A stretch of DNA of 64,000 nucleotides from Pantoea sp050157905 (GCF_050157905.1 NZ_JBKIWZ010000001.1:372001-436000), one strand, 5' to 3'. Positions 8,584 to 17,464 are shown, numbered from the stretch's first letter. Notes: generated by a model from the letters alone, not told the origin. Translations and numbers: made by a program.

Positions 8584-8937
8584 TTACAATTCATCGCCAG
8601 GGGAGGGTTGCTGATTGTCGATCACATCAAACTCAAGTGCACCGGGCCTGATGTGAAAGTTAACCTGTTCCGACTGTGTCACTGTTTCATTCAGATCCTG
8701 GCAGGGACTAAATAAATTCCAGTCAAAATCGTAAAGTAATTTAAAACTATTCAGATCCCGGTATTCAACAGAAATAATTTTTAAACTACCCGGAACGAAA
8801 CGGGCGTTTTGTGAATACCAGCGTAAATCTCCCACCAGGAGATCGGTTATTTTGAGAATATTCCGCTGAACAACTTCAGCTATTTTTGCGCAGTCCGTTT
8901 CGCCTGCGACAATATTACATTCGATGCGTGACAGCAT
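8584..8937 (-). CDS. Hypothetical protein upstream of tomB-hha
   Basis: A 117-residue acidic soluble protein with no signal peptide or membrane segment, and no family I recognise. It contains two cysteines near the N-terminus (ECNIVAGETDC) and one later (SPCQDLNE). It lies in a locally A/T-rich stretch 147 bases upstream of tomB and is not part of the E. coli backbone at this place. Codon use with many AAT/ATT codons resembles tomB more than the surrounding housekeeping genes, hinting at acquired origin. Confidence 0.6.
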   Translation of the reverse strand: MLSRIECNIVAGETDCAKIAEVVQRNILKITDLLVGDLRWYSQNARFVPGSLKIISVEYRDLNSFKLLYDFDWNLFSPCQDLNETVTQSEQVNFHIRPGALEFDVIDNQQPSPGDEL

Positions 8938-9145
8938 ATCCGGTTCGCTTCAGACCATTAATAACCTATCATTGGTTTTCTGCAACGGGTTTGCAAGTCT
9001 GCAAAGCACAAAAGCGTCAGTTTACAAACAGGGTCAGCCTGGCTGAGCACGTTTCCTCTGTTCGGGCCCGCCTGCTATCGCCTGCCTGTTTATCTTTTGA
9101 TACACATTCTCCCGTTTAACTCCACGCCGCATCGGGTATGTTAGT

Positions 9146-9160
9146 TGTTATGTTATAACA
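9146..9160. promoter_or_regulatory. Zur box of the zinc ABC importer operon
   Basis: TGTTATGTTATAACA matches the Zur core TGTTATA-N-TATAACA at 13 of 14 defined positions and sits 13 bases before the first start codon of the operon. This predicts repression when zinc is sufficient. Confidence 0.75.
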
Positions 9161-9173
9161 TATTGGTGAACTG

Positions 9174-9278
9174 ATGCGTCAGAGCGGATTACTTATGTCA
9201 CTGGGCGGGCGGCTGGCTGTTGCACTGCTCATCATCGCGTTGCTTGCCGTGGCGATGAAATGGGGGATTAGCGCATGA
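9174..9278 (+). CDS. Small single-span membrane peptide leading the zinc operon
   Basis: This 34-residue open frame has a short polar N-terminus (MRQSGLLMS) and a single hydrophobic segment, LAVALLIIALLAVAMKW. Its stop codon overlaps the ATG of the downstream ATPase as ATGA, a translational-coupling arrangement. The ribosome site is weak (GGTGA); an internal ATG at 9195 is an alternative start. I know no named family. Position first in a Zur-controlled transport operon suggests a role in importer assembly or regulation, or only as a coupling leader; this is inference. Confidence 0.5.
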   Translation: MRQSGLLMSLGGRLAVALLIIALLAVAMKWGISA

Positions 9279-9943
9279 TCCGGTTTGATTCGCTGCGGGC
9301 TGGCTACCAGGGTGAGGCCGTTACCCCGGCCCTGAACGGCCAGCTCATCGCTGGCTCAATGACCGCGCTGGTCGGCGCGAACGGTAGCGGCAAATCGACG
9401 CTGCTTAAGACCATTGCAGGTCTGTTGCCGCCGATAGCGGGACGCTGCGAACTGCAGGTTGCGCGGCGGGATATCGGCTGGTTGCCGCAGCGTACCGAAC
9501 TGGAAACCCGTTTTCCTCTGACGGTATTTGAACTGGTCTCGATGGGCTGCTGGCCTCGCTGCGGCTGGTTCGGCGGTATTAACCGGATGCTGCGCCGGGA
9601 AATCTGGCAGGTGCTGGAGGCGGTGCAGATGCGCGATTTCGCCGGGGCGCAGCCCGCAACCCTGTCAGGCGGCCAGCTTCAGCGTGTGCTGTTTGCCCGG
9701 CTGATGCTGCAGCGCAGCGCGCTCTGGCTGCTGGATGAGCCATTTAACGGCATCGACAGCCAGACGGTAACACTCCTGATGTCGATTCTGGAGCAGCAGC
9801 AGCGGGCGGGAACCACGTTGCTGGTGGTTCTGCACGATCGTCCGCTGGTGGCCCGCTATTTCAGCTGCGTACTGTCTATGGATGAAGGTGATGCTGGCGA
9901 AATCTGCTCGCCTTTTTCCGTGCAGCGGAGTCTGGCGACGTGA
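9275..9943 (+). CDS. Zinc-type ABC importer, ATP-binding protein
   Basis: A 222-residue ATPase of the metal-chelate ABC importer group (ZnuC/AztA-like). It has Walker A GANGSGKST, the Q-loop in WLPQRTEL, signature LSGGQLQR, Walker B LWLLDEPFNGID and the switch histidine in LVVLHDRP. It overlaps the upstream peptide by four bases and the permease by four bases (GTGA). The Zur box and neighbouring zinc-independent ribosomal proteins point to zinc as substrate; manganese cannot be excluded from sequence alone. Confidence 0.88.
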   Translation: MIRFDSLRAGYQGEAVTPALNGQLIAGSMTALVGANGSGKSTLLKTIAGLLPPIAGRCELQVARRDIGWLPQRTELETRFPLTVFELVSMGCWPRCGWFGGINRMLRREIWQVLEAVQMRDFAGAQPATLSGGQLQRVLFARLMLQRSALWLLDEPFNGIDSQTVTLLMSILEQQQRAGTTLLVVLHDRPLVARYFSCVLSMDEGDAGEICSPFSVQRSLAT

Positions 9944-10778
9944 TCCTGATACAGCCTTTTATCGAGTTCGGTTTTATGCGCCGTGCGCTGGTCGCCTGCC
10001 TGGCACTGGCTGTCAGCGCCACTCCGCTCGGCGTGTTTCTTTCACTGCGTCGTATGAGTCTGATCGGCGACGCCTTATCTCACGCAGTGCTGCCCGGGGC
10101 CGCCATCGGTTATCTGATTTCCGGCCTGTCACTGGTCGCTATGGGCGTGGGGGGGCTGATTGCGGGTTTAGCTGTGGCGCTGCTCTCTGGCGCGGTCAGT
10201 CGCTATACGCCGCTGAAAGAGGATGCCAGCTTTGCCGGGTTCTACCTGGGTTCGCTGGCGCTGGGCGTAACGCTGGTTTCCCTGCGTGGCTCAGGCGTGG
10301 ATCTGCTGCATGTGCTCTTTGGTTCGCTGCTGGCAGTGGATAACGCGGCCCTGCTGCTGGTGGGGGGATCGCGGCGTTTACGCTGATTATGCTGGCTGTC
10401 ATCTACCGGCCACTGGTGATTGACGCCTTTGACAGTGATTTCCTGCGGGCACAGGGAAAATGGAGCGCCCCGCTGGTTCATGGTCTGTTTTTAATGCTGG
10501 TGGTGCTGAATCTGGTGGCCGGTTTTCAGGTGCTGGGCACCCTGATGTCGGTGGGATTGATGATGCTGCCCGCCGCCAGCGCTCGTTTCTGGAGTCGCCA
10601 TCTGGCCGTCATGCTGCTTATCGCGATGGGGATGGCGATGATGTCGGCGCTGACAGGCCTGATGCTCTCCTGGCACTTCTCTCTGCCAGCCGGACCCGCA
10701 GTGGTGCTGAGCGCCGCCATGCTCTTTTTTCTTTCCATTCTGACAGGGCCGTGCGGCGGAATTTTACGCCGTCATTAA
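9940..10778 (+). pseudogene. Zinc-type ABC importer permease, split by a -1 frameshift
   Basis: An ABC-3 family (ZnuB-like) permease. The first frame begins with GTG at 9940 and stops at 10386 after 148 residues; the second continues in another frame from before 10389 to 10778. The break is at a run of six G at 10362-10367. A seventh G would join them into a 279-residue protein reading VGGIAAFTLIMLAVIY through the junction, the normal size and continuous membrane-helix pattern. So either one base was lost, the run is a phase-variation or slippage site, or it is a sequencing error. The ATPase and binding protein on both sides are intact. Confidence 0.85.
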
Positions 10779-10793
10779 CAATAAGAGGACACT

Positions 10794-11672
10794 ATGAAAA
10801 AATTACCCGTGACGCTGGCGCTCGCTGCGCTGTTTACCGCGCCTGTGACAATGGCAAAAACGGTGGATGTCGTTGCCAGCTTCACTGTACTGGGCGATAT
10901 CGTTAAGCAGGTGGGCGGCGATCATGTGAAAGTAAAAAGTCTGGTGGGGCCGAATGGCGATCCTCACACTTTTGAACCGACACCGCAGGACAGCGAGGCG
11001 CTGGCGAAGGCCGATCTGGTGTTTGTCAGCGGTCTGGGCCTGGAAGGATGGATGGAACGGCTGGTCACCGCCTCAGGCTATCGCGGCCAGCCCGTTGTCG
11101 CGTCAGCAGGCGTTACCACCCGCAGTATGGAGGATGAGGGCAAAACCATCACCGATCCGCACGCCTGGAACAGTATGCTGAACGGCGTGATCTACGCGAC
11201 CAACGTGATGAATGCGCTGGTCAAAGCGGACCCTGAAGATGCACCGGCCATCCGTCAGCGCGGACAGAACTACATCGAGCAGCTGCAGGCGCTGGATCGC
11301 TGGGCGAAAACTGCCTTTGATCGCATACCGGCCGATAAACGGAAAGTGCTGACCAGCCACGATGCGTTTGGTTACTTCGGGCAGCGCTATGGCGTAACGT
11401 TCCTGGCCCCGGTGGGCTTCTCTACGGAAGCAGAAGCGAGCGCCAGCAACGTAGGCGGCTTAATCACCCAGCTAAAGCAGCAGCACATTACCCGCTATTT
11501 TATTGAGAACCAGACCGACCCGCGTCTGGTCAGGCAGATCGCCAGTGCTACCGGCGCGGAGCCGGGAGGCGAGCTCTATCCGGAAGCCCTGTCCACGGCC
11601 TCGGGTCCGGCGGCGACCTATCAGGCCGCCTTTAAACATAACGTCAATGCGATGCTGAAGAGCATGCAGTAA
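10794..11672 (+). CDS. Zinc-type ABC importer, periplasmic binding protein
   Basis: A cluster A-I (TroA/ZnuA-like) metal-binding lipid-free periplasmic protein, 292 residues. The signal peptide is cleaved after about residue 21 (VTMA/KTVDVV). Likely metal ligands are the histidines in DPHTFEPTPQD, DPHAWNS and TSHDAFGYF. The His-rich loop of E. coli ZnuA is missing, as in AztC-like and manganese-type proteins. It is 15 bases after the permease and is preceded by AGAGGA. It delivers the metal to the membrane permease. Confidence 0.9.
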   Translation: MKKLPVTLALAALFTAPVTMAKTVDVVASFTVLGDIVKQVGGDHVKVKSLVGPNGDPHTFEPTPQDSEALAKADLVFVSGLGLEGWMERLVTASGYRGQPVVASAGVTTRSMEDEGKTITDPHAWNSMLNGVIYATNVMNALVKADPEDAPAIRQRGQNYIEQLQALDRWAKTAFDRIPADKRKVLTSHDAFGYFGQRYGVTFLAPVGFSTEAEASASNVGGLITQLKQQHITRYFIENQTDPRLVRQIASATGAEPGGELYPEALSTASGPAATYQAAFKHNVNAMLKSMQ

Positions 11673-11676
11673 GCAT

Positions 11677-11700
11677 AAAAAAGGCCGGGCAAGCCCGGCC
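11677..11700 (-). terminator. Rho-independent terminator after rpmE2-rpmJ2
   Basis: GGCCGGG and CCCGGCC (11683-11700) form a stem around CAAG. On the minus strand it is followed by TTTTTT; the plus strand has no T-run, so it serves the leftward rpmE2-rpmJ2 operon. Confidence 0.85.
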
Positions 11701-11717
11701 AGTCATCACGACACACA

Positions 11718-11857
11718 CTAGCGTCTTTTTTTCTTCCCTGCACCGCTTTGAAACGTGGATTAGTTTTACAGATAACGTAAACACGTCCTTTCCTGCGCAC
11801 GACTTTGCAATCGCGATGGCGATTTTTAGCGGCGCGCAGTGAGCTGACAACCTGCAT
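11718..11857 (-). pseudogene. ykgO: RpmJ2 (YkgO), zinc-independent L36 paralogue, frameshifted near its end
   Basis: The N-terminal 40 residues (NPRFKAVQGRKK and preceding) match YkgO, the L36 paralogue without a zinc-binding Cys/His set. At a run of seven A on the coding strand (11726-11732) the frame slips: as written the protein runs on to 78 residues and stops at 11621, whereas one more A gives RKKRR and a stop at 11718, exactly the 46-residue length of E. coli YkgO. A base deletion or a base-call error is the likely cause. The ribosome site AAGGAGG lies in the last codons of rpmE2. Confidence 0.82.
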
Positions 11858-11860
11858 GAC

Positions 11861-12121
11861 TTACCTCCTTTTTGCGCCCAGGAAAGTCCCGAAACGCTGG
11901 TTAAAGCGTGCGGTGCTGCCCTCTTTGGCGAAATCTTTCTGTTTACCGGTGTAGAAAACGTGTGAGGCCGACGACACATCCAGGGTGACGTAGGGCAGGG
12001 TTTCGCCTTCAAACTCCACGGTACGGTCGGTTTTAATCGTCGATCCAATTTTGAACCAGACGTCAGCTGACGTGTCGTGGAAGACCACCGGACGATAGTG
12101 AGGATGAATATTCGCTTTCAT
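11861..12121 (-). CDS. ykgM: RpmE2 (YkgM), zinc-independent L31 paralogue
   Basis: An 86-residue type-B ribosomal protein L31. It contains no cysteine, so it lacks the zinc ribbon of normal L31 and can replace it under zinc starvation, freeing zinc. MKANIHPHYRPVVFHDTSADVWF is typical. Transcription is controlled by the perfect Zur box at 12139. It is followed after three bases by rpmJ2. Confidence 0.95.
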   Translation of the reverse strand: MKANIHPHYRPVVFHDTSADVWFKIGSTIKTDRTVEFEGETLPYVTLDVSSASHVFYTGKQKDFAKEGSTARFNQRFGTFLGAKRR

Positions 12122-12136
12122 AATGATCTCAAATGT

Positions 12137-12155
12137 AATGTTATACTATAACATT
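12137..12155. promoter_or_regulatory. Zur box of rpmE2-rpmJ2
   Basis: AATGTTATACTATAACATT is a perfect 19-bp palindrome and contains the Zur core TGTTATA-N-TATAACA. It lies 16 bases upstream of the rpmE2 start. Confidence 0.9.
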
Positions 12156-12270
12156 TAGTATGCAGCAGACCGCCCGGAATTGCAACGATCGGTGTGTCCG
12201 GAAAGCATAAAGCGAGGGGGGAGGATAACGCCGCGACACGCAGAGGCCGCAGGTGAAAGGAAAATCGCAG

Positions 12271-12298
12271 GCAAAAAAAAGGCCGCTTGCGCGGCCTT
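12271..12298 (-). terminator. Rho-independent terminator after acrB
   Basis: AAGGCCGC and GCGGCCTT around the loop TTGC, followed on the minus strand by eight T (12273-12280). Confidence 0.88.
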
Positions 12299-12312
12299 CT
12301 GTTCGTTACAGC

Positions 12313-15300
12313 TTAGTGTGTCTGGTCAGCGGTGACCGGATGATTTTTTGCTGCGTTATCTTTTTTCTTACCGAAGCGGCGGCGGACCACCACGAAGAAT
12401 ACCGGCACGAAGAAGATCGCCAACAGCGTTGCGGTGACCATGCCCCCGATAACACCGGTACCCACTGCGTTCTGCGAACCGGAACCGGCTCCGGTACTGA
12501 TCGCCAGCGGCAGCACCCCGAGAATGAACGCCAGTGACGTCATCAGGATAGGACGCAGACGCATACGGCATGCCTCCAGCGCCGCTTCAATCAGCCCTTT
12601 GCCCTCTTTATCCATCAAATCTTTCGCGAACTCGACGATAAGGATGGCGTTCTTGGTCGAGAGACCGATGGTTGTCAGTAATCCCACCACGAAGTAGACG
12701 TCATTGCTTAAGCCACGCAGCGTGGTAAAGATCAGTGCACCAATCACCCCAAGTGGCACCACCAGCATAACCGAGAACGGAATCGACCAGCTCTCATACA
12801 GGGCGGCGAGACAGAGGAAGACCACAATCAGTGAGATGGCGTAGAGAGCAGGGGCCTGGTTGCCCGACAGACGTTCCTGGTAGGACATACCAGTCCAGTC
12901 ATACCCGATACCCGCAGGCAGTTTCGCTGCCAGCTCTTCCATCAGGTCCATCGCCGCACCCGAACTCTTGCCTGGTGCAGCCTGGCCCAGGATCTCCATT
13001 GCCGGCAGGCCGTTGTAACGCTCAAGGCGTGGCGAACCATACTGCCACTTCGCGGTTGAGAAGGCCGAGAACGGCACCATGGTTCCGCTGCTGTTTCGCA
13101 CGTACCACTTGCCAATGTCGTCCGGCAACATACGCGAGTCCGCTTTACCCATCACGTACACTTTCTTCACACGACCCCGGTCGATGAAGTCGTTAACGTA
13201 TGAGCCGCCCCAGGAGGCTGCCAGCGTGGTGTTGATATCACTCAGTGATACGCCCAGCGCCTGCGCTTTCTCCTGATCGATCGTCAGCTTGTACTGCGGG
13301 GTATCTTCCAGCCCGTTCGGACGCACACCCACCAGCGTATCAGGATGCTGGGCAATCATGCCGAACAGCTGATTACGCGCTTCCGTCAGCTTTTCGTGAC
13401 CGAGGTTGTTCTGATCGATCAGCTCGAAGTCGAAGCCGGTGGCGTTCCCCAGTTCGATAATCGCGGGCAGGTTGAACGGAATGACCATCGCATCTTTGAT
13501 CGCGCCCAGTGCCTGCATGGCACGGCCCGCAATCGCCGGTACTTTCATATCGCTGCTGGTACGCTCATCCCAGGGTTTGAGACTGACAAAGGCGATACCG
13601 GTGTTCTGTCCGCGACCGGCAAAGCCGAAGCCGTTAACGGTAAACACGGATTTAACCGAATCCTTCTCCTTTGTCAGGAAGTAGTCGGTAACCTGATCCA
13701 GAACCTTCTGGGTACGCTCCTGGGTTGCACCGGCAGGCAGCTGCGCCTGAGCCAGCAGCAGACCCTGGTCCTCTTCCGGTAAGAAGGAGGAGGGCAGTCG
13801 CATAAACAGAAACGCCATACCGACCACGATCAGCAGATAGATCAGCATATAGCGACCGGTACTGCGGATCATGTGGCCCACGCTGTCCACATAGTGGTTG
13901 GTGCTTTTGTCGAACATGCGGTTGAACCAGCCGAAGAAACCGGTGGTTTTGCCGTGCTCGCCTTTTTCAATCGGCTTCAGCATGGTGGCGCAGAGTGCTG
14001 GCGTCAGAATAAAGGCGACCAGTACCGACAGGGCCATAGCAGATACAATGGTGATGGAGAACTGACGATAAATCACGCCGGTCGATCCACCAAAGAACGC
14101 CATGGGAATGAACACGGCGGCCAGCACCAGCGCGATACCGACCAGCGCGCCCTGGATCTGCTCCATGGAACGTTTGGTCGCCTCTTTTGGCGGCAGGCCC
14201 TCTTCGGCCATCACGCGCTCAACGTTTTCAACCACGACGATGGCGTCATCCACCAGCAGACCGATTGCCAGCACCATACCGAACATCGTCAGGGTGTTTA
14301 TCGAGTACCCAAAGGCATTAATAACGGCGAATGTTCCCAGCAGGACCACTGGCACGGCGATAGTCGGAATGAGCGTTGCGCGGAAGTTCTGCAGGAAGAG
14401 GTACATGACCAGGAACACCAGCACGATCGCTTCAATCAGCGTTTTCACGACTTCGAAAATCGAGATTTTTACAAACGGTGTGGTGTCATACGGATAGACC
14501 ACTTTCATCCCGGCCGGGAAGGTCGACTGCATTTTGGCCAGTTCCGCTTTCACCGCATTGGCGGTATCCAGCGCATTCGCACCGGTAGCCAGCTTGATAC
14601 CGATACCGGAAGCAGGCTTGCCGTTGTAGCGGGCGATGATCTCGTAGTTTTCCGCACCCAGTTCGATCTTAGCGACATCACGCAGGCGAACCTGAGAACC
14701 ATCCTCATTGACCTTGAGCAGGATTTTGCCGAACTCATCGGTCGAGGTCAGACGGGTTTGCGCAATGATCGACGCGTTAAGCTGCTGGCCCGGAACCGGT
14801 GGCGTACCGCCTAACTGACCGGCAGCGACCTGGGTGTTCTGGGTGTTCAGCGCGCTGATCACGTCAACCGGCGTCAGGTTGTAGTTGTTCAGCTTGTGCG
14901 GATCCATCCAGATGCGCATAGCATACTGCGCACCGAAGACCTGGGTGTCACCCACGCCCTTGGTACGGCTCAGCGGATCCTTGATGGTCGACGAAATATA
15001 GTCAGAAATATCGTTCTGCGTCATATTGTCGTCGTCGCTGATGAAACCGGCCACCATCAGGAAGCTGCTGGAGGATTTTTTAACCTGAATCCCCTGTTGC
15101 TGAACTTCCTGCGGCAGCAGCGGCGTCGCCAGCTGCAGTTTGTTCTGCACCTGAACCTGCGCGATGTCCGCATCGGTGCCTGACTCAAACGAGAGCGTCA
15201 GGGTCAGCGTACCAGAGGAGTCGCTGCTCGAGGACATATACATCAGTCCATCGATACCGTTCATGTTCTGCTCAATGACCTGGGTCACCGAGTCCTGTAA

Positions 15301-15468
15301 CGTTTTCGCATCCGCACCCGGGTAAGAAGCCTGAATCTCAATCGCCGGCGGCGCAACATTCGGATATTGCTCGATCGGAAGTTTGAGAATCGATAGCGCA
15401 CCGACCAGCATGATGATGATGGCGAGCACCCACGCAAAGATGGGGCGATCGATAAAGAACTTAGCCAT
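12313..15468 (-). CDS. acrB: AcrB RND multidrug efflux pump
   Basis: The inner-membrane proton-driven transporter of the AcrAB-TolC tripartite pump, 1051 residues. The proton-relay pair is visible in LLVDDAIVVVENVERV and the matching lysine in LSTKNAILIVEF. The start MAKFFIDRPIFAWVLAI is characteristic of hydrophobe/amphiphile RND pumps. Two large periplasmic loops separate twelve membrane helices. It follows acrA after 16 bases and ends with a strong terminator. Confidence 0.97.
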   Translation of the reverse strand: MAKFFIDRPIFAWVLAIIIMLVGALSILKLPIEQYPNVAPPAIEIQASYPGADAKTLQDSVTQVIEQNMNGIDGLMYMSSSSDSSGTLTLTLSFESGTDADIAQVQVQNKLQLATPLLPQEVQQQGIQVKKSSSSFLMVAGFISDDDNMTQNDISDYISSTIKDPLSRTKGVGDTQVFGAQYAMRIWMDPHKLNNYNLTPVDVISALNTQNTQVAAGQLGGTPPVPGQQLNASIIAQTRLTSTDEFGKILLKVNEDGSQVRLRDVAKIELGAENYEIIARYNGKPASGIGIKLATGANALDTANAVKAELAKMQSTFPAGMKVVYPYDTTPFVKISIFEVVKTLIEAIVLVFLVMYLFLQNFRATLIPTIAVPVVLLGTFAVINAFGYSINTLTMFGMVLAIGLLVDDAIVVVENVERVMAEEGLPPKEATKRSMEQIQGALVGIALVLAAVFIPMAFFGGSTGVIYRQFSITIVSAMALSVLVAFILTPALCATMLKPIEKGEHGKTTGFFGWFNRMFDKSTNHYVDSVGHMIRSTGRYMLIYLLIVVGMAFLFMRLPSSFLPEEDQGLLLAQAQLPAGATQERTQKVLDQVTDYFLTKEKDSVKSVFTVNGFGFAGRGQNTGIAFVSLKPWDERTSSDMKVPAIAGRAMQALGAIKDAMVIPFNLPAIIELGNATGFDFELIDQNNLGHEKLTEARNQLFGMIAQHPDTLVGVRPNGLEDTPQYKLTIDQEKAQALGVSLSDINTTLAASWGGSYVNDFIDRGRVKKVYVMGKADSRMLPDDIGKWYVRNSSGTMVPFSAFSTAKWQYGSPRLERYNGLPAMEILGQAAPGKSSGAAMDLMEELAAKLPAGIGYDWTGMSYQERLSGNQAPALYAISLIVVFLCLAALYESWSIPFSVMLVVPLGVIGALIFTTLRGLSNDVYFVVGLLTTIGLSTKNAILIVEFAKDLMDKEGKGLIEAALEACRMRLRPILMTSLAFILGVLPLAISTGAGSGSQNAVGTGVIGGMVTATLLAIFFVPVFFVVVRRRFGKKKDNAAKNHPVTADQTH

Positions 15469-15484
15469 GAATCAACGGCTCCTG

Positions 15485-16684
15485 TTATGACGATGACTTG
15501 TCAGACTGCGGCTTTGCATCGGGTGCCGCTTTCGCATCGTCTGAGACTTCTTGTGGAGTAACCTGTGCGCCAGGTTTGGCACGCTGCAGACCCGTGCTGA
15601 TCACGCGCTCGCCCGCTTTTACACCGCCCGTGACTAACCACTTGTCGCCAATCGCCTGCGAGGTGGTGACCGGACGTGATTCCACTTTATTATCCGCACC
15701 CACGACCATCACAGTGGCCTGACCGGTTGGGGTACGGGTAACCGCCTGCTGTGGCACCAGCAGTGCATTCGGGTTGGTGCCTTCATCCAGGCGCGCACGG
15801 ACAAACATTCCCGGTAACAGGGTATGGTTCGGATTTGGCACGATGGCGCGCAGCGTGATAGAACCGGTGGTTTCATCAACGGTCACGTCGGAAAACTCCA
15901 GGGTACCCGTCTGCGCATAGCTGCTGCCATCCTGCATCAGCAGGGTGACGTTAGCTTTGCCGTCGTTCTGCTTCAGCTGACCTGACTCCAGCTCTGAACG
16001 CAGGCGCATAAAATCTTCGCTCGACTGTGTGACATCGACATACATCGGATCCAGTTGCTGAACCGTCGCCAGCGCGGTGGTCTGGGCGCTCTGTACCAGC
16101 GCACCTTCCGTGACTGACGATTTGCCGATACGGCCGCTGATAGGGGAGGTCACGCGAGTATAGGCCAGGTTAATGCGTGCCGTTTCCACGTTGGCTTTGG
16201 CAACCTGAACGGCGGCATCGTTTTGTGCAGCGGTCGCCACGGCGGTGTCGTAATCCTGCTGACTGATATATTTCGTGCCCAGCAGCGGTTTGTAACGCTT
16301 AACGGTCAGTTGTGCGATACGGGCATTCGCCTGCGCCTGGGTTAAGTCGCCTTTGGCACTGTCGTAGGCGGCCTGATAGGTCGCAGGATCGATCTGATAG
16401 AGAGACTGGCCAGCTTTAATATCGCTGCCTTCAACAAAATTACGCTTCAGAATGATACCGGACACCTGCGGACGGACTTCAGCCACACGGTATGCCGAGG
16501 TGCGGCCAGGTAGTTCAGTTGAAATCTTGAGGGGTTCAGTTTTCAGTGTCACCACACCCACGGCTGGCGGTTGCTGCTGCTGGGCGGCCTGGTCGGATTT
16601 ATTGTTGTCACATCCTGTTAATAAAAAGCTGCCTGATAGCATCAGGGCGGCCGCCAGAGGCGATAATCCTCTGTTTTTATTCAT
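15485..16684 (-). CDS. acrA: AcrA periplasmic adaptor of the AcrAB-TolC pump
   Basis: A 399-residue lipid-anchored membrane-fusion protein connecting AcrB to TolC. The start at 16684 gives MNKNRGLSPLAAALMLSGSFLLTGCD with lipobox LTGC; a frame opening at 16711 adds nine unconserved residues. Lipoyl, hairpin and barrel domains follow (EVRPQVSGIILKRNF, YTRVTSPISGRIGKS). Transcribed with acrB and controlled by the AcrR operator. Confidence 0.97.
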   Translation of the reverse strand: MNKNRGLSPLAAALMLSGSFLLTGCDNNKSDQAAQQQQPPAVGVVTLKTEPLKISTELPGRTSAYRVAEVRPQVSGIILKRNFVEGSDIKAGQSLYQIDPATYQAAYDSAKGDLTQAQANARIAQLTVKRYKPLLGTKYISQQDYDTAVATAAQNDAAVQVAKANVETARINLAYTRVTSPISGRIGKSSVTEGALVQSAQTTALATVQQLDPMYVDVTQSSEDFMRLRSELESGQLKQNDGKANVTLLMQDGSSYAQTGTLEFSDVTVDETTGSITLRAIVPNPNHTLLPGMFVRARLDEGTNPNALLVPQQAVTRTPTGQATVMVVGADNKVESRPVTTSQAIGDKWLVTGGVKAGERVISTGLQRAKPGAQVTPQEVSDDAKAAPDAKPQSDKSSS

Positions 16685-16772
16685 AAATAAACCTCTAGTG
16701 TCCGGTATCAATTGGTTAATGGATCACAAACTGGAAACCCATTGCTGTGTCAAGTCGCAGGTCATGCTATGG

Positions 16773-16796
16773 TACATACATTCACAAATGTATGTA
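16773..16796. promoter_or_regulatory. AcrR operator between acrA and acrR
   Basis: A 24-bp inverted repeat with half sites TACATACATT and AATGTATGTA, the same as the known E. coli AcrR-binding site. It sits between the divergent genes, so AcrR represses acrAB and itself. Confidence 0.92.
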
Positions 16797-16825
16797 AACT
16801 TACCTGTTTGTAAAAAAAGCCCCCT

Positions 16826-17464
16826 ATGGCACGAAAAACCAAAGCGCAAGCACTTGAAACGCGGCATCAAATTCTCGATGCCGCTATCGTCCTGTTTTCA
16901 CAACAGGGCGTCTCAGCCACCTCTCTGGCAGACATTGCAACCGCAGCCAGCGTCACCCGAGGCGCAATCTACTGGCACTTTAAAAATAAAGCCGATGTAT
17001 TACACGAAATATGGCTTCGTTGTGATGCTGGTCTGGACGATGTGGAACTTGAGTATCAGACAAAATACCCGGGGGATCCACTCTCTGTGTTGCGCGCAAT
17101 GCTGGTCTATATCTTTGATGCGACAGCAAAGGATCCTCAGCGTCGGGCTCTGATGGAGATCATTTTCCACAAATGCGAATTTGTGGGTGAAATGTCAGCG
17201 CTGAAGAACATGCAACAAAGTTTACTGCTGGAATGCTATGACAAAATCGAAGATGTCCTGCGCCAGTGTATTGAGGCAGGCCAACTGCCGGACACGCTCA
17301 GCACACGTCAGGCCGCACTAATCCTCCGCGGTTATGTTAACGGGATGATGGAGAGCTGGTTGTTTGCGCCAGAGAGCTTTGATCTGGCTGCGGACGCGCC
17401 AGCGCTGGTCAATGCCGTTATCGATATGCTTCGTCTCAGCCCGACGCTGACCGCCCGTCACTAA
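16826..17464 (+). CDS. acrR: AcrR TetR-family repressor of acrAB
   Basis: A 212-residue TetR-family repressor. The N-terminal helix-turn-helix lies at about residues 10-60 (SLADIATAASVTRGAIYWHFKNK) and the C-terminal helical domain binds pump substrates. It is divergent from acrA across the 24-bp operator. Its stop codon overlaps the convergent rsmS stop by four bases. The mscK gene that follows in E. coli is absent. Confidence 0.95.
   Translation: MARKTKAQALETRHQILDAAIVLFSQQGVSATSLADIATAASVTRGAIYWHFKNKADVLHEIWLRCDAGLDDVELEYQTKYPGDPLSVLRAMLVYIFDATAKDPQRRALMEIIFHKCEFVGEMSALKNMQQSLLLECYDKIEDVLRQCIEAGQLPDTLSTRQAALILRGYVNGMMESWLFAPESFDLAADAPALVNAVIDMLRLSPTLTARH

Noticed and set aside
13873..14814. 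313-codon plus-strand frame opposite acrB
   Set aside because: His/Arg/Gln-rich composition typical of the complement of a G/C-rich gene; acrB is unambiguous.
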